From Amphibalanus amphitrite (Eukaryota; Arthropoda; Thecostraca; Balanomorpha; Balanidae), in the NCBI RefSeq assembly GCF_019059575.1, contig NW_024883440.1:18545-82544 (forward strand): DNA of 64,000 nt, written 5' to 3'. The notes beneath the pieces were generated by a model, which ran no database searches, was not told the origin of the DNA, and was given only the letters and a program-made list of their open reading frames with translations. The position numbers and the translations under genes were made by a program. Below are positions 34,403-44,415 of the stretch, in pieces (position 1 is the first letter of the stretch; each line of letters starts with the position of its first letter).

Positions 34403-35077
34403 GTGGTGCCCCTGCTAGGCCGCTGGTGCCCCTGGGCCCTGACAGGACTGTGGTGCCCCTGACAGGCCCAAGGTGCCCCTGCAAGGCCCAAGGTGCCCCT
34501 GCAAGGCCGGTAGTGCCCCTGTAAGGCCTGTGGTACCCCTGCTAGGCCTCTGGTGTCCCTGACAGGCCCATGGTGCCCCTGCGAGGCCGGCGGCGCCCCT
34601 GGCAGGTCTCTGGTGTCCCTGACAGACCTGGGGTGCCCCTGACAAGCCTGTGGGGCCCCTCACAGGCCCGTGGTGCCCTTGCTAGGCCTGTGGTGCCCCT
34701 GGCGGGCTGGTGGTGCCCCTACTAGGCCGGTGGTGCCCCTGACAGGCCTGTGGTGCCCCCGGGCACCAAGGGGGTCATGACCCATGTGGCCCCCCTTGGA
34801 TCTGCCACTGATGCATAATATATTGATTTGTAAAGGCGTTATGGCTTATGCAATATGCAATTGCAGGCACTTGGTATCCCTCACTTATCCCTCATTGGGG
34901 CTCTGGCGGGCTCCTGAGGGCCCACGTCTATCTCCGGGAGCCCATATAGACAGGCTCCTTTGGGTCCTTTCAGTACACTATAGCATAAGAGGTCTCCATG
35001 CGAGTCCTATACATACATCTGAGGGCGTACCCTGATGTCTGAGGTATGTACCCAACTGCAGCTCCAATGGTCTCTTC

Positions 35078-35988
35078 TTACACTGGCGGATCCAGGGAGG
35101 GGGCATTTAGGGCCATGCCCCCTTCCCAGAGGCCTAAAGTGGCCCGTTTTCCCCCTCCCCAAACGATAATGAAACATAGTTCAATCAGGGCGTGGCCCAG
35201 GAGCCGAGTTAGACAGGGCTGTTTTACCACCTTCCGGCCCGCAAAGGGACCCAAGCACTGACTCGAAGCGGGTTAAAGAGACCCTCCCACCTTCAAAAAA
35301 AGTTAATGAATTGGCATGAAAGTGATGTCGCTAGGTTCAGAAAGGGCGAGAACGAATATCTACCAAATTTTATCGAAAAATATTCACCGGTTTTCAAGAG
35401 ATTAGACTTTTATTTTGTTTACTTTTTGGGATATCCGCTGCTGTTCCTAGCGACTTTATTTGAAAGTGCGGCATTTGTTGCGCGCAAAGCAGCCTATACC
35501 ACCGCATGCTACCAAACGTTTTAGTAAAATATTAAAAAATCATTAGATCTCCGCTGACGTCACACATTCAGAGGGGTATCCAAAAGCATTAGCCCCTCTG
35601 AATCAAAATGCTGCAATTTTGAAATTCAATATTTCCGATTTAAGGCATTTCTCGATGTTGTGAGTGCGTGCCGAAACCGGTAATTGTGAGCCAGGGACCC
35701 CATTTTGGCTATCTCAGCTCAAATCTAATGTTAAGGTGGGACGGTCCCTTTAACTGGTCGATAAAAACAATGGTAAGTGTTTACAAAGTAATATAAAGGC
35801 ATGGGTCGGGTGGGCTACCATTTATATATTTTTCATTTTAGTTTAAAAAAAAATCATAGTGTCAGGGCTGTGACGAAAAATAAGTGGCCTAAATCCGATG
35901 AGAAAACAGGATTTGGGGGTACCCTAGGTTTGGCTCCTGCATGAGTTGGCCCCCCCCCCAAAACGCAAGCCTGGATCCGCCAGTGTAA
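35078..35988. mobile_element. CACTGGCGGATCC-type TIR element, 911 bp
   Basis: Ends are TTACACTGGCGGATCCAGGG and CCTGGATCCGCCAGTGTAA, close to perfect over 19 bases. Each is followed by a G/C-run pair with GGCCATGCCCCC. The right interior matches 28735-28810 in reverse. A TTAA-element fragment (35195-35275) lies inside. No transposase frame. hAT-like by end style only; not proven. Confidence 0.65.
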
Positions 35989-36151
35989 ACATGTCACAAT
36001 GTCACTCAAAGGACAACTTTGTATAGATTGGCGGAAAATGACGCCCAGAGTAACGTCATTTTTATGCTGGTGGGATAGGCAGTGGCGCAGCCAGGGGGGG
36101 TCAGAGGGTCAGCTGACCCCCCCGAAATTTCTGTCAGGGGCCCGCTCGAGA

Positions 36152-36163
36152 GAGAGAGAGAGA

Positions 36164-36225
<62 letters not shown>

Positions 36226-36245
36226 GAGAGAGGGAGGGAGGGAGG
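36152..36245. repeat. (GA)n microsatellite
   Basis: AG/GA dinucleotides with occasional GGG. They produce spurious ERER or SLSL frames on the two strands. Confidence 0.95.
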
Positions 36246-36319
36246 AGAGAGGCCCTAATCTAATCGGACGAGCCCGCTTCGAGAAATGCCTACTGGGACA
36301 CCACGGGTGAGGGGTCGGC

Positions 36320-37250
36320 CTGGGGCCCCAGGTGGATGGGGCCCGGGCCCCCGGGAGAACGGTCCCGGGCCTCCTGGGTGGATGGGGCCCGGCCCCCCCC
36401 CCCGTTGATGGGTCCGGGCCCCGGGAGATTGGAGAACGGACCCGGGCCTCCCGGAGAACGGGGGCCCGGGCCCCCGGGAGAATTGACCCGGGCCCCTGGG
36501 AGAACGGGCCCGGGCCTCCTGGGTGGATGCCCCCCCCCCCCGTTGATGGGTCCGGGCCCCCGGGAGAACGGGCCCCGGGAGATTGGAGAACGGACCCGGA
36601 CCTCCCGGAGAACGGGCCCGGGCCCCCGGGAGAATTGATCCGGGCCCCTGGGAGAACGGGCCCGGGCCTCCTAGGTGGATGGGGCCCGGGCCCCCGGGAG
36701 AACGGGCCCGGGGCCCCAGGAGATTGGAGAACGGGCACGGGCCCCCGGGAGAATTGACCCGGGCCCCTGGGTTAACGGGCCCGGGCCTCCTGGGTGGATG
36801 GGGCCCGGGCCCCCCGTTGATGGGTCCGGGCCCCCGGGAGAACGGGCCCCGGGAGATTGGAGAACGGACCCGGGCCTCCCGGAGAACGGGCCCGGGCCCC
36901 CGGGAGAATTGACCCGGGCCCCTGGGAGAATGGGCCCGGGCCCCCTGGGTGGATGGGGCCCGGGACCCCCGTGGATAGGTCCGGGCCCCCGGTAGAACGG
37001 GCCCCGGGCCCCGGGTGGACGCCGGACCCCCGGGTGAATGGGGCCCGGCCCCCGGGAGAACGGGGCCCGGCCCCCGGGAGAACGGGGCCCGGCCCCCGGG
37101 AGAACGGGGCCCGGCCCCCGGATGGATGGGGCCCGGGCCCCCTGGTGGACGGGCCCCGGAGCCCCGGGTGGACGGGGCCCGGAGCCCCAGGTGGACGTGG
37201 CCCGGGCCCCCGTGTGGATAGGGCCCGGGCCCCTGGTTGAATGGGGCCCG
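36320..37250. repeat. GC-rich minisatellite, units with GGGCCCGGG and GAGAACGG
   Basis: Roughly 24-bp units built on GGGCCCGGGCCCCCGGGAGA, grouped in higher-order blocks with 'TGGGTGGATGGGGCCCGG' and 'CCGTTGATGGGTCCGG'. Frames are open on both strands over hundreds of bases (for example 36332-36757 plus and 36772-37452 minus), but the products are only P/G/R/A repeats. It ends exactly where the 37251 element begins. Confidence 0.9.
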
Positions 37251-38230
37251 CTAGGGTGACCCGCTTGCTCCGCAAAGCGAATAAGGGGTATTTTCGATCG
37301 GTGGGCGTTTGGTTGGTCTTGTGTCCGTGGGTGATGTATCCATTTCGGTTGATTGCTTTTTGACGGCTAAGCATTTTGGATTGGGAAAAAATATCCATTG
37401 CATCGAGGTGCTCGTGTCTGATAAGCATGCGTTCTACTATAGAACATGTCATGTGTAGTTAATAACAACGGTTGACGTAGGTTATTGAAAAATGACAGCC
37501 ATCGATGAATTACTATGTAGAGGTTGCCAACATTTATATTTTTAAGAAGTTGCTCGTCATGCAAAAGCGATGATTGGATTTTGGACAAAATTGAATGCTC
37601 TTTCCAACTATGCCATTTTCAACTGTCAAACGTACCAGGTTATGCAGTAAAACCCGTGTAATTAAGTAAGTCATTAACAAATACCATTCTCTCCAGCGAT
37701 TTGTTCCACCTTGTTTTTGATCAATTAGCTTTTCACAATTTTTCCATGAGAGGCGGTACATTTCTTTTGCCAACAGGCGTTGTTTGAACCCGCTCCGTCA
37801 AACAGTCACCCGAAAATAGCATTAAGTCCCAAATCTGTCCGAAACGTAAATTTCCCAGCATAAGTGCCCTCACGGGTGCACGTGGCGCGTGCCATCCCTG
37901 CACCGCACACCATTCGATAGCCCTTTCGATTCTCTACACGATACCCCGTGGCGATTGGGCCCACGGTTACCGAGATATTGCACGGGGACCGGACCAGTGT
38001 CTGGCAAATTTAGTCATTTTCGCCCGATTTTGCAAGCCGATTTATACATACATGTAAAGTCCATAACGCGAATTTGCACTTTTTTAGCACGCGTCATGTG
38101 CTCGCTATCAATCCGATCGAGCTGAGACCCTCAAAGGCACGTTGCCCAAAGGCACGTATAAGTTGAAGTACCCCGCGCTAAGTAACACCATGCCGGGACC
38201 TCGATAGCAGACAGAATCTACGTCACCACA
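37251..38230. repeat. CTAGGGTGACCCGC repeat family, copy 1 (980 bp)
   Basis: Starts CTAGGGTGACCCGCTTGCTC and ends about CTACGTCACCACA. It matches 58149-59198 along its length, including 'tattttcgatcgg', 'tttttgacggctaa', GGTGCACGTGGCGCGTGCC and 'cacggttaccgagatattgca'. No frame is conserved between the copies, so I treat it as noncoding mobile DNA of unknown class. Confidence 0.65.
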
Positions 38231-38288
38231 TCACCACGCCACAACAAACCCGGCCCATGGCAATACATGTCCCATATGAGCGCGTTAA

Positions 38289-39037
38289 CCCTCGCCGGCA
38301 CAGGTCATTCCGGCCATTTTGCGTCCTTCGACGGCACAAGAGGGGGGGATGGTACGACCCCTTCGTGTTTGGCCCATGATCGAGCTAGAGCTTCGCGGGA
38401 AATACGAGCGTGTTCCCCGTGACGAGAGGAAGCCGACGATACCCAATTTTAAGGTTCTTGGTCATTGGTTGACCTTCCAGGTCAGGTCAATGACTGAAAA
38501 ATCGGGAAAATCGGGACCTGTTAGAACGTCGTTAATTGTGGCTGCTATAGGGTTTTTCGGGGTACTGATCATGAATAGTTATCATGTTAGTTTTGATCAC
38601 AGATGATGTCTTTATGCATTTAAGCCAGGTCGGGTCAGGTCAGGTCAGGTCAACCAGTAGGGGTCCTGCCGGGTATTCGTAGTACCTACGTGCCAGCCGC
38701 CTCTGGCATATGACCTTTAGGAAAAATCCGAGATATACAAGTTGTGAGACTCATAATGGATACTAGATCCTGCAAGTTTCATTTCCCTGTGACATCTCCT
38801 CTGGCAGTGAGGGCGTTGCGAAGTTGCGACATCTGAAGACCGTGCAGAGGTTCACTTATGACGTCATAGGTCAGTGACCTGACCTGACCCAAAAATGCAG
38901 TTGGTGTCAAAAGATCCGGCTTAGATCAAAGGTCAGGTATGCCACGTTTCAGCTCTCTATTGCCAGCGTGTTCGGAACTATCGCGAAAAACCCTATGGGG
39001 GGACGGCACCCGCCCCCCCCCCCTCGGCCGGCGAGGG
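38289..39037. mobile_element. TTAA-flanked MITE, 749 bp
   Basis: TTAA at 38285-38288 and 39038-39041. Ends are CCCTCGCCGGCACAGG and CGGCCGGCGAGGG. G-run and C-run hairpins lie near each end (about 38340-38365 and 38996-39027). AGGTCAGGTCAGGTCAGGTC repeats are at about 38635-38650. Noncoding. Fragments of this family occur at 8334, 9060, 33258 and 40640. Confidence 0.7.
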
Positions 39038-39463
39038 TTAATTCTTTCACAGTGCGGCTCAGAAATGATTAGGGAATGCTGTGGTATGGTGCACTAACAC
39101 TTAACAGGCACACAATATGTTAACTGCTGTAGGTGAAACCAAAGCAATTTTTAAAGTAAAAAACTGCGATTGCAACATGATGACAAATTGTTAGATCACC
39201 GCCAAACCAAAAGAGATACGACTTTTTGTGACCCAGCATGAGAAGCAGCAGGCTTTAGGGATCATTGCCATGTATAATTTTTGCCACTTGTATGAAATGA
39301 ACGCACGCTAGCGGCGTTTAAACTTGCGAGTATCTGACAGTCATTTTACGACATAGAAAATGTCACGACTTCTGACAATCATACACGAGGCCGGTTTTGA
39401 CAAAAATATGAAAATCATGTATTTTCAGACACCCCCAACATTTGCCTGACTGGCCATATTACT

Positions 39464-41559
39464 GTTACAGGGAGTATGCGATTTCAGTTAGTTTGCAACG
39501 ACCCTAGGGTGGTTGTAACCTCCCTGAACGATCAGTTTGTTTGCAACGACCCTAGGGACGTTACAAAATAACTGCTCGTTCCGGGACGTTGTAACGAAAC
39601 TAGGGTCGTTGCAACCTCCCTAGTTAGTATGCAACGAACCTAGGGTTGTTACAAAATAACTAGGGAGTTTAAGAAATCATCGAGTCTCGTTTCACAGGGG
39701 GCACATGGGGGGGGGGGTGGGGTGGTTGCCACTCCCCCAGGTAGTCTTTCTGCTCTGCACTCAACATTTTCAGAGCTAGAAGCCTGATTTGTGGTATAGC
39801 TGCTCCTCTATCCTTTCTAGATGTTCACTAAAAAATTCAAGTTTTTGTGGTTTTTGGTTTCGGAGATATGACCTTGTTTTTCAGGTCATGTCATGACCCA
39901 AATGGCCAATTCTCAACATCTTGCGTTGGCTATGGGCCTTGTGAGCTTTTGACACCTTGATTTCGGCCTTTTTTGCCAGTCTTACCTCCCACCTATCATG
40001 GAACATGTTGTTCGACGATGTACAGATGTCAAGGTCAGGGTTAAGGTCAACCTAGGTCATCTAAAATAATTGCGTTTTAGGCAAGCTGAATTTACTTTTC
40101 GTGAAGTTTTTTGACTGCCTTCTTGGTGAAAGCTTCTCAGATCATGATTTCATGTAATAGGAACACAAACAATCGGTGCACACATCATTATACACACAGA
40201 CACACACAGACATACAAACACATATCATTGACCTCGACCTAACTTGACCTGAAATGACCTCAGCAGCAAAAATCTGGTCGGGTAGTGTGACAAAGAGGTT
40301 CTAGCTAGCTGGGCACCAGAAAACGGCATCGTCATCGCTATATGATAAGCAGCGCACTTGATATCCAACGGTGACCCAAAACAGCAACATTTTTTAGTTT
40401 GACTGACTGACTGACCTGAGAAGGTAAAACTAGGTATCATTGGATTCGTTTCTTCCCAAAGAATCTTTTTGGTCTTTACCGCGAAGCTCTATCTCCAAAA
40501 GGAACGAAATGGCGCGGGGGGGTGGCAACCCCCCCCCTCATGTGCGTTCTAGGATGGGAAAATGGCATGTGCGGGCGAGGGTTAACTCTCGCCCTTATTG
40601 GTGTTTTGCTAGCTGCAAACGCACATGGCGGGGCTAGGTTATTGGTTGACTTTCCAGGTCAGGTCAGTGACTCAGAAGTCGGGAAAATCAGGACCTGTTA
40701 AAACTTTGGAGAGTTAGCTTGTTACGAGGTTTTTCGGTGCGCTGATCACGAATTTCATGTTAGCTTTGATCACCGATGATGTCTTGATGTTTTTGGGTCA
40801 GGTCAGGTCAGGTCAACCAGTAGGCGTCTTGCTAGCTGTCCATAGTAGGTGTCAACCACCACTGACAGCCTCGTGACATGGTATGAAGGCGCCAAAATTA
40901 CTTCTTAAATGTTCAAATGGGTGCTAAATTCGAAATCAGCTCCAAAAACTAGCCTAAAGAATATATGAACCCAGAAGAAGTGAACTAAGGTCATCAAAGG
41001 TCAATGACCTTGACCTGACCTTCACGTGACCTTGACACCCACTATAATGCATGGGACCATCATCATTTCACATGTTAGAACGTTAACAATCACAAAAAGA
41101 CTGGAAACGAGCGGATAATAACCGTTTTTACGAAGGGCTTCCTGGCAAATGCCCATCTAATTTGAACAAATCTGCACCAAATGTGCACCTAATCTCCACA
41201 AAATGTGTACTAGATGGCCGTCGTGAAATATTCCTGAGCTGAATGTTCAAATTTTGCTCTTCTTTTCTTTTTAAATGAACTAGATTGAACAAGATTTTCA
41301 ATGGACAAGATTGCTGACGGCCCTCATGTGAAATGAGACTCGATGAATTCTTAAACTCCCTAGTTATTTTGTAACAACCCTAGGTTCGTTGCATACTAAC
41401 TAGGGAGGTTGCAACGACCCTAGTTTCGTTACAACATCCCGGAACGAGCAGTTATTTTGTAACGTCCCTAGGGTCGTTGCAAACAAACTGATCGTTCAGG
41501 GAGGTTACAACCACCCTAGGGTCGTTGCAAACTAACTGAAATCGCATACTCCCTGTAAC
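39464..41559. mobile_element. Foldback element with 233-bp inverted arms
   Basis: Left arm 39464-39696 and right arm 41327-41559 are reverse complements with only three mismatches that I can find. They begin GTTACAGGGAGTATGCG and contain several CCCTAGGG palindromes and TTGCAACGACCCTA motifs. The 1630-bp spacer holds a TTAA element (about 39697-40581) and pieces of the 38289-39037 family. Flanking ATTACT (left) and ATTACG (right) may be remains of a target duplication. Confidence 0.75.
39697..40581. mobile_element. TTAA-type element within the foldback, left end lost
   Basis: The right end CATGTGCGGGCGAGGG is followed by TTAA (40582-40585). The interior is closely related, in opposite orientation, to 55369-56281 (for example GGTTTCGGAGATATGACCTT and CCTAGAACGCACAT complements). 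The left end begins at the arm boundary with GGGGGCACATGGGG. Confidence 0.55.
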
Positions 41560-43841
41560 ATTACGATTTAATCGATTAGGTAAACTTTAAATTTGGTCTT
41601 TTTCGGTATTTACAGCTACTCGTGAACCCCATTTGCATCACTGTGTTTTGGTCGATGCTGGTGTCCCGATCACCAATGGCTACACCATGGCTACACTTTA
41701 CTGGATGGTCCAGTAATGCCTAAGGCGTAGTACGCACGTGCGTAGTTTTACAACTCTCCGTTCAGTGGCGGTCACAGAGATTAGACTCCGGGGTGGCATG
41801 CCCCAAATGGAGTGAATATTCCCGTTTTTCGATTATGGCGAGCATTCTGTTGCAGGTGGAACTGTGACGCGTTAGATAAAGTTGTCCAACTGGAACACGA
41901 ATCTGTGAGATACTCTCTTTTGATGATAGGCATCACCATTAATGATTGGTGCTAGGTTTCGTCCGATTACAGTATATGCGCACATTACTTCAGCGGTGAC
42001 CTGTACCTCAGTCGCCGAGGCCCCTCCCCACCCACCCAGTCGAGTATCCGGTTAGGTCGGTTGATCAGCCATGTCTACTGTCTAGCGCACCGAGCCCCCG
42101 CAGTTTCAGGGTCGCCTCGCCTCCACTACGCCGTCTTCCGACCGGATGGTGATGTCAAAACGACGACAGAACTCTGGAGGGATCCAACAAAACTGCCTCT
42201 GACCACAACGCCCGTGCCGAAAACCCACAACTAGCAGACACAGGCGGAACTCGGGGCCAATTTGGGACTAGCGGCTGAGAGTAACCCAGTTCTTAGTTTG
42301 ATGGTAGCAGTGCGGCAGAAACAGACTGGGCAAGTTTTCTATCGTTGTTGCATAGCGTGTTGTCGGGTTTGAAAGATGGAAGTGTGTATGGTCTTTTCAC
42401 GTCAGTTCTGTGCAAAATACATTAACGCTTGGCGTCAGAGGTGCAGCCGGCCCCCGTTTTCCTGGAGGTGTCCGGCATATGAGGGAGCCAACCACAGAGG
42501 GTGCGGGCGCCAATTGGAGGCTAGATAAGCGCCAGCGGTCGGGTAAGCAAACACAGCCCGCCCGGCCTGGCGAGAACACTGCGCCGGGCGCCCCCAGTGC
42601 GTGAGTGGCACGCCACACGGCGGCCGCTCATGTTTTCGTTTTTTTCTTCTTTCTTATTTTTCCTTTGTCTCCCTCCGTCAACTCCAGCGTCTTTCAGCTA
42701 GGGAGAGCTGGAACACGCGCAATAGGAGCTGGCGGAGGTCGAGGCCGCACTACGCCAAATCCTCCCGGATACCGAGGTAAGAGACGGGTAGGTCCGGCCC
42801 CTCAGTTCAGGCTCATCACACCACACAGGCGCCAGCGACGCCAACGTTCACTACGGTGTGCGCGATTGCCTAGTGTCAACAAACGCACGGCAGATGTAAA
42901 GAGAGGGCCAGTTATTCAGCTGTTCTCCGAAAGAATCGAAAGTCAAAAACTGTAAGGTAGCTGCTGATTTGCAGCAATGACTTTTTTTACACTTTATCGT
43001 TTAAGCACAAGTATAATATAACCCGTAACATATAAAAACCAGAGAAGTATAAATGCTGGGGTGTAAAAACCAACGTAAAAAAGCAATATGTATTGACAAA
43101 CAGTTTCGGGGTTGACACAAGCACAAACTGCCATCGAAAACACAAAGGCACAAAAACGTAGGAACTCTCATTGCTTTAAATGACACACAAAGGAACATTC
43201 ACTGACTGAAACTTTTGAACTCCTTTTGAGTTATGCAGTACCCCGATTCAGCGACCATCGATCAGAAGTATCTCACTATTGGCGCTTCCTCATCCTGCTC
43301 AGGGTTTCAAGAGATCAAAATCACATTGACCTACCCGGTTGCCTTATCGGAACTAGGCAAGGTCATTGTCCATGAAACTATATGAACTACATGGAACTAC
43401 ATGTCCATATACCTACCATACCTGAGCTGGTTTTGAAGAAGAGACGTGTTTGTACACTGGATTATCACAAACAAGTCTACAGGCCGACGAGCACAGCCTT
43501 CAGTACGTCATATCATCGCACTGATCAGCAGACAACAAACATGAGCAATATAAACAGCTTAAATCACGACTTCTGAAGCTGAATGTAATTAATGAGCTCT
43601 CACTGCGTAATCATGTCAGCTCATTACACTTAACATAGCAAATGTTCTTACATCCGCAACTAAAAAAGCCAGTCTGTCTTTCATGAAGACCATCGTCTAC
43701 TACTCAGCCCGGCGCATAGCTTCCGAGCGCAAACGAACTTTCTCATGGTCATGGCTTTGATACAACGTATAATCTGAGCTCCGAATCTTAGCACATATGA
43801 GTCTTCCGCAAACACAGCCAAATTGCGTAGTGGAACTTGCA
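41560..43841. other. No confirmed gene; possible isolated exon
   Basis: Non-repetitive, moderately GC-rich in 42000-42950. The only gene-like signal is the plus-strand exon candidate at 42688-42776. A large part could be the 3' untranslated region or downstream flank of the minus-strand kinase gene, but I see no proof. Confidence 0.3.
42688..42776 (+). CDS. Candidate internal exon, product unknown
   Basis: A strong acceptor (CTTTGTCTCCCTCCGTCAACTCCAG) stands to the left and a strong donor (GAG followed by GTAAGAGA) to the right; the acceptor is described only by its pyrimidine-rich form and final CAG. Two frames are open: one gives a Gly/Arg-rich stretch (AGGGRGRTTPNPPGYR), the other an Arg-rich stretch. 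No partner exon was found and the frame is undecided. It could be chance. Confidence 0.2.
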
Positions 43842-43920
43842 CTATAGTCCACAACTAAATCTTTTACGAATCTTTTTTTTTTCTCGGGACACAGCACGCG
43901 GCTCAGTTTCTGCTCCAGGG
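43842..43920 (-). CDS. Possible alternative last exon of the kinase gene
   Basis: TGTTCGTTGTGTTTCAG precedes 43920, a good acceptor. The 44000-44131 exon contains GTGTAAGC at its end; if GTAAGC at 44003-43998 acts as a donor, the frame continues (phase 2) for 25 codons, ending after a Lys/Arg cluster at a TAG. If it is not used, the protein stops at the TAA at 44002-44000. Confidence 0.25.
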
Positions 43921-43999
43921 CTGAAACACAACGAACAGTACACACTCATCACAAAGAGATCGCGCATCACATGGTTGGTAGAGCGCCGTGTGGCGGCGC

Positions 44000-44131
44000 T
44001 TACACTGGACTTGGATCGTTGGTGTCCGGCTCGCCCCCGCTTGGTGAGTTCACATAGGCCGGTGGTGGTGTGGCCGCACCAGCGACTTCGTCCGGCTGCG
44101 GGGACCCCTGCCCCTGCATCACCATATACAC
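44000..44131 (-). CDS. Receptor tyrosine kinase, C-terminal tail exon (MET-like docking tail)
   Basis: The exon starts at 44131 after acceptor CTGTTCCTCACAG in phase 0 and encodes 43 residues to a TAA. It opens VYMVMQGQGSPQP and later has PPPAYVNSPSGGEP. With the exon at 47511-47406 it reads on without a shift. MET-family receptors end the kinase domain shortly before two docking tyrosines (Y-V-H-V and Y-V-N-V). Here the spacing to Y-M-V-M and Y-V-N-S is similar, and YVN is a Grb2 SH2-type site. Insects mostly lack MET, so another receptor kinase class is possible. The rest of the tail is Pro/Gly/Ser-rich and presumably disordered. Confidence 0.55.
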   Translation of the reverse strand: MYMVMQGQGSPQPDEVAGAATPPPAYVNSPSGGEPDTNDPSPV

Positions 44132-44133
44132 CT

Positions 44134-44286
44134 GTGAGGAACAGCCAGAGTCAGATGACACTAAAAGACACGGCGAGGATACACCGGGTTTCAGATGACA
44201 TAGTGACACACATGGGCGGATACACCAGGTATCAGATGACACCGTGTTACACACAGGGGCGGATACATCAGGTGTCAGATGTCAGG
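44134..44286. repeat. Short tandem repeat with TCAGATGACA
   Basis: Three to four imperfect units of about 45 bases (TCAGATGACA ... ACACAGGGGCGGATACACCA), directly upstream of the tail exon's acceptor on the minus strand, so inside the kinase gene's intron. Confidence 0.6.
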
Positions 44287-44415
44287 TTAGTATGTGTCCG
44301 AACTCAACGTCAGTGAGGCGGTTGTGAAGTGTTGTGACGGGCTTACCCATGCAGCACTTGCGTTTCCCGGTTACTCACTAACCAGGTTTACTACACCGCT
44401 ATCCTCGTAGCTTAA

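Larger units (their letters stand above)
31264..34810. mobile_element. TIR element carrying a 'GTGGTGCCCCTG' minisatellite and a LINE
   Basis: Left end CACTGGCGGATCTGGGGGG, right end CCCCCCTTGGATCTGCCACTG. Between them are minisatellite arrays of about 20-bp units (GGTGCCCCTGACAGGCC with many variants) at 31300-31375, 31610-31857 and 34405-34765. A LINE tail interrupts the array at 31861-34402. Related ends without the array are at 28483 and 35078-35988. Confidence 0.6.

Noticed and set aside
36109..37452. Long proline/glycine-rich frames on both strands
   Set aside because: They follow the minisatellite period, exist on both strands and have no splice or start context; not genes.
42397..42955. 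Overlapping 73- and 116-aa frames as genes
   Set aside because: The 116-aa frame runs through a pyrimidine-rich acceptor tract (FVFFFFFLIF), so only the part between the splice sites is kept as a weak exon candidate.
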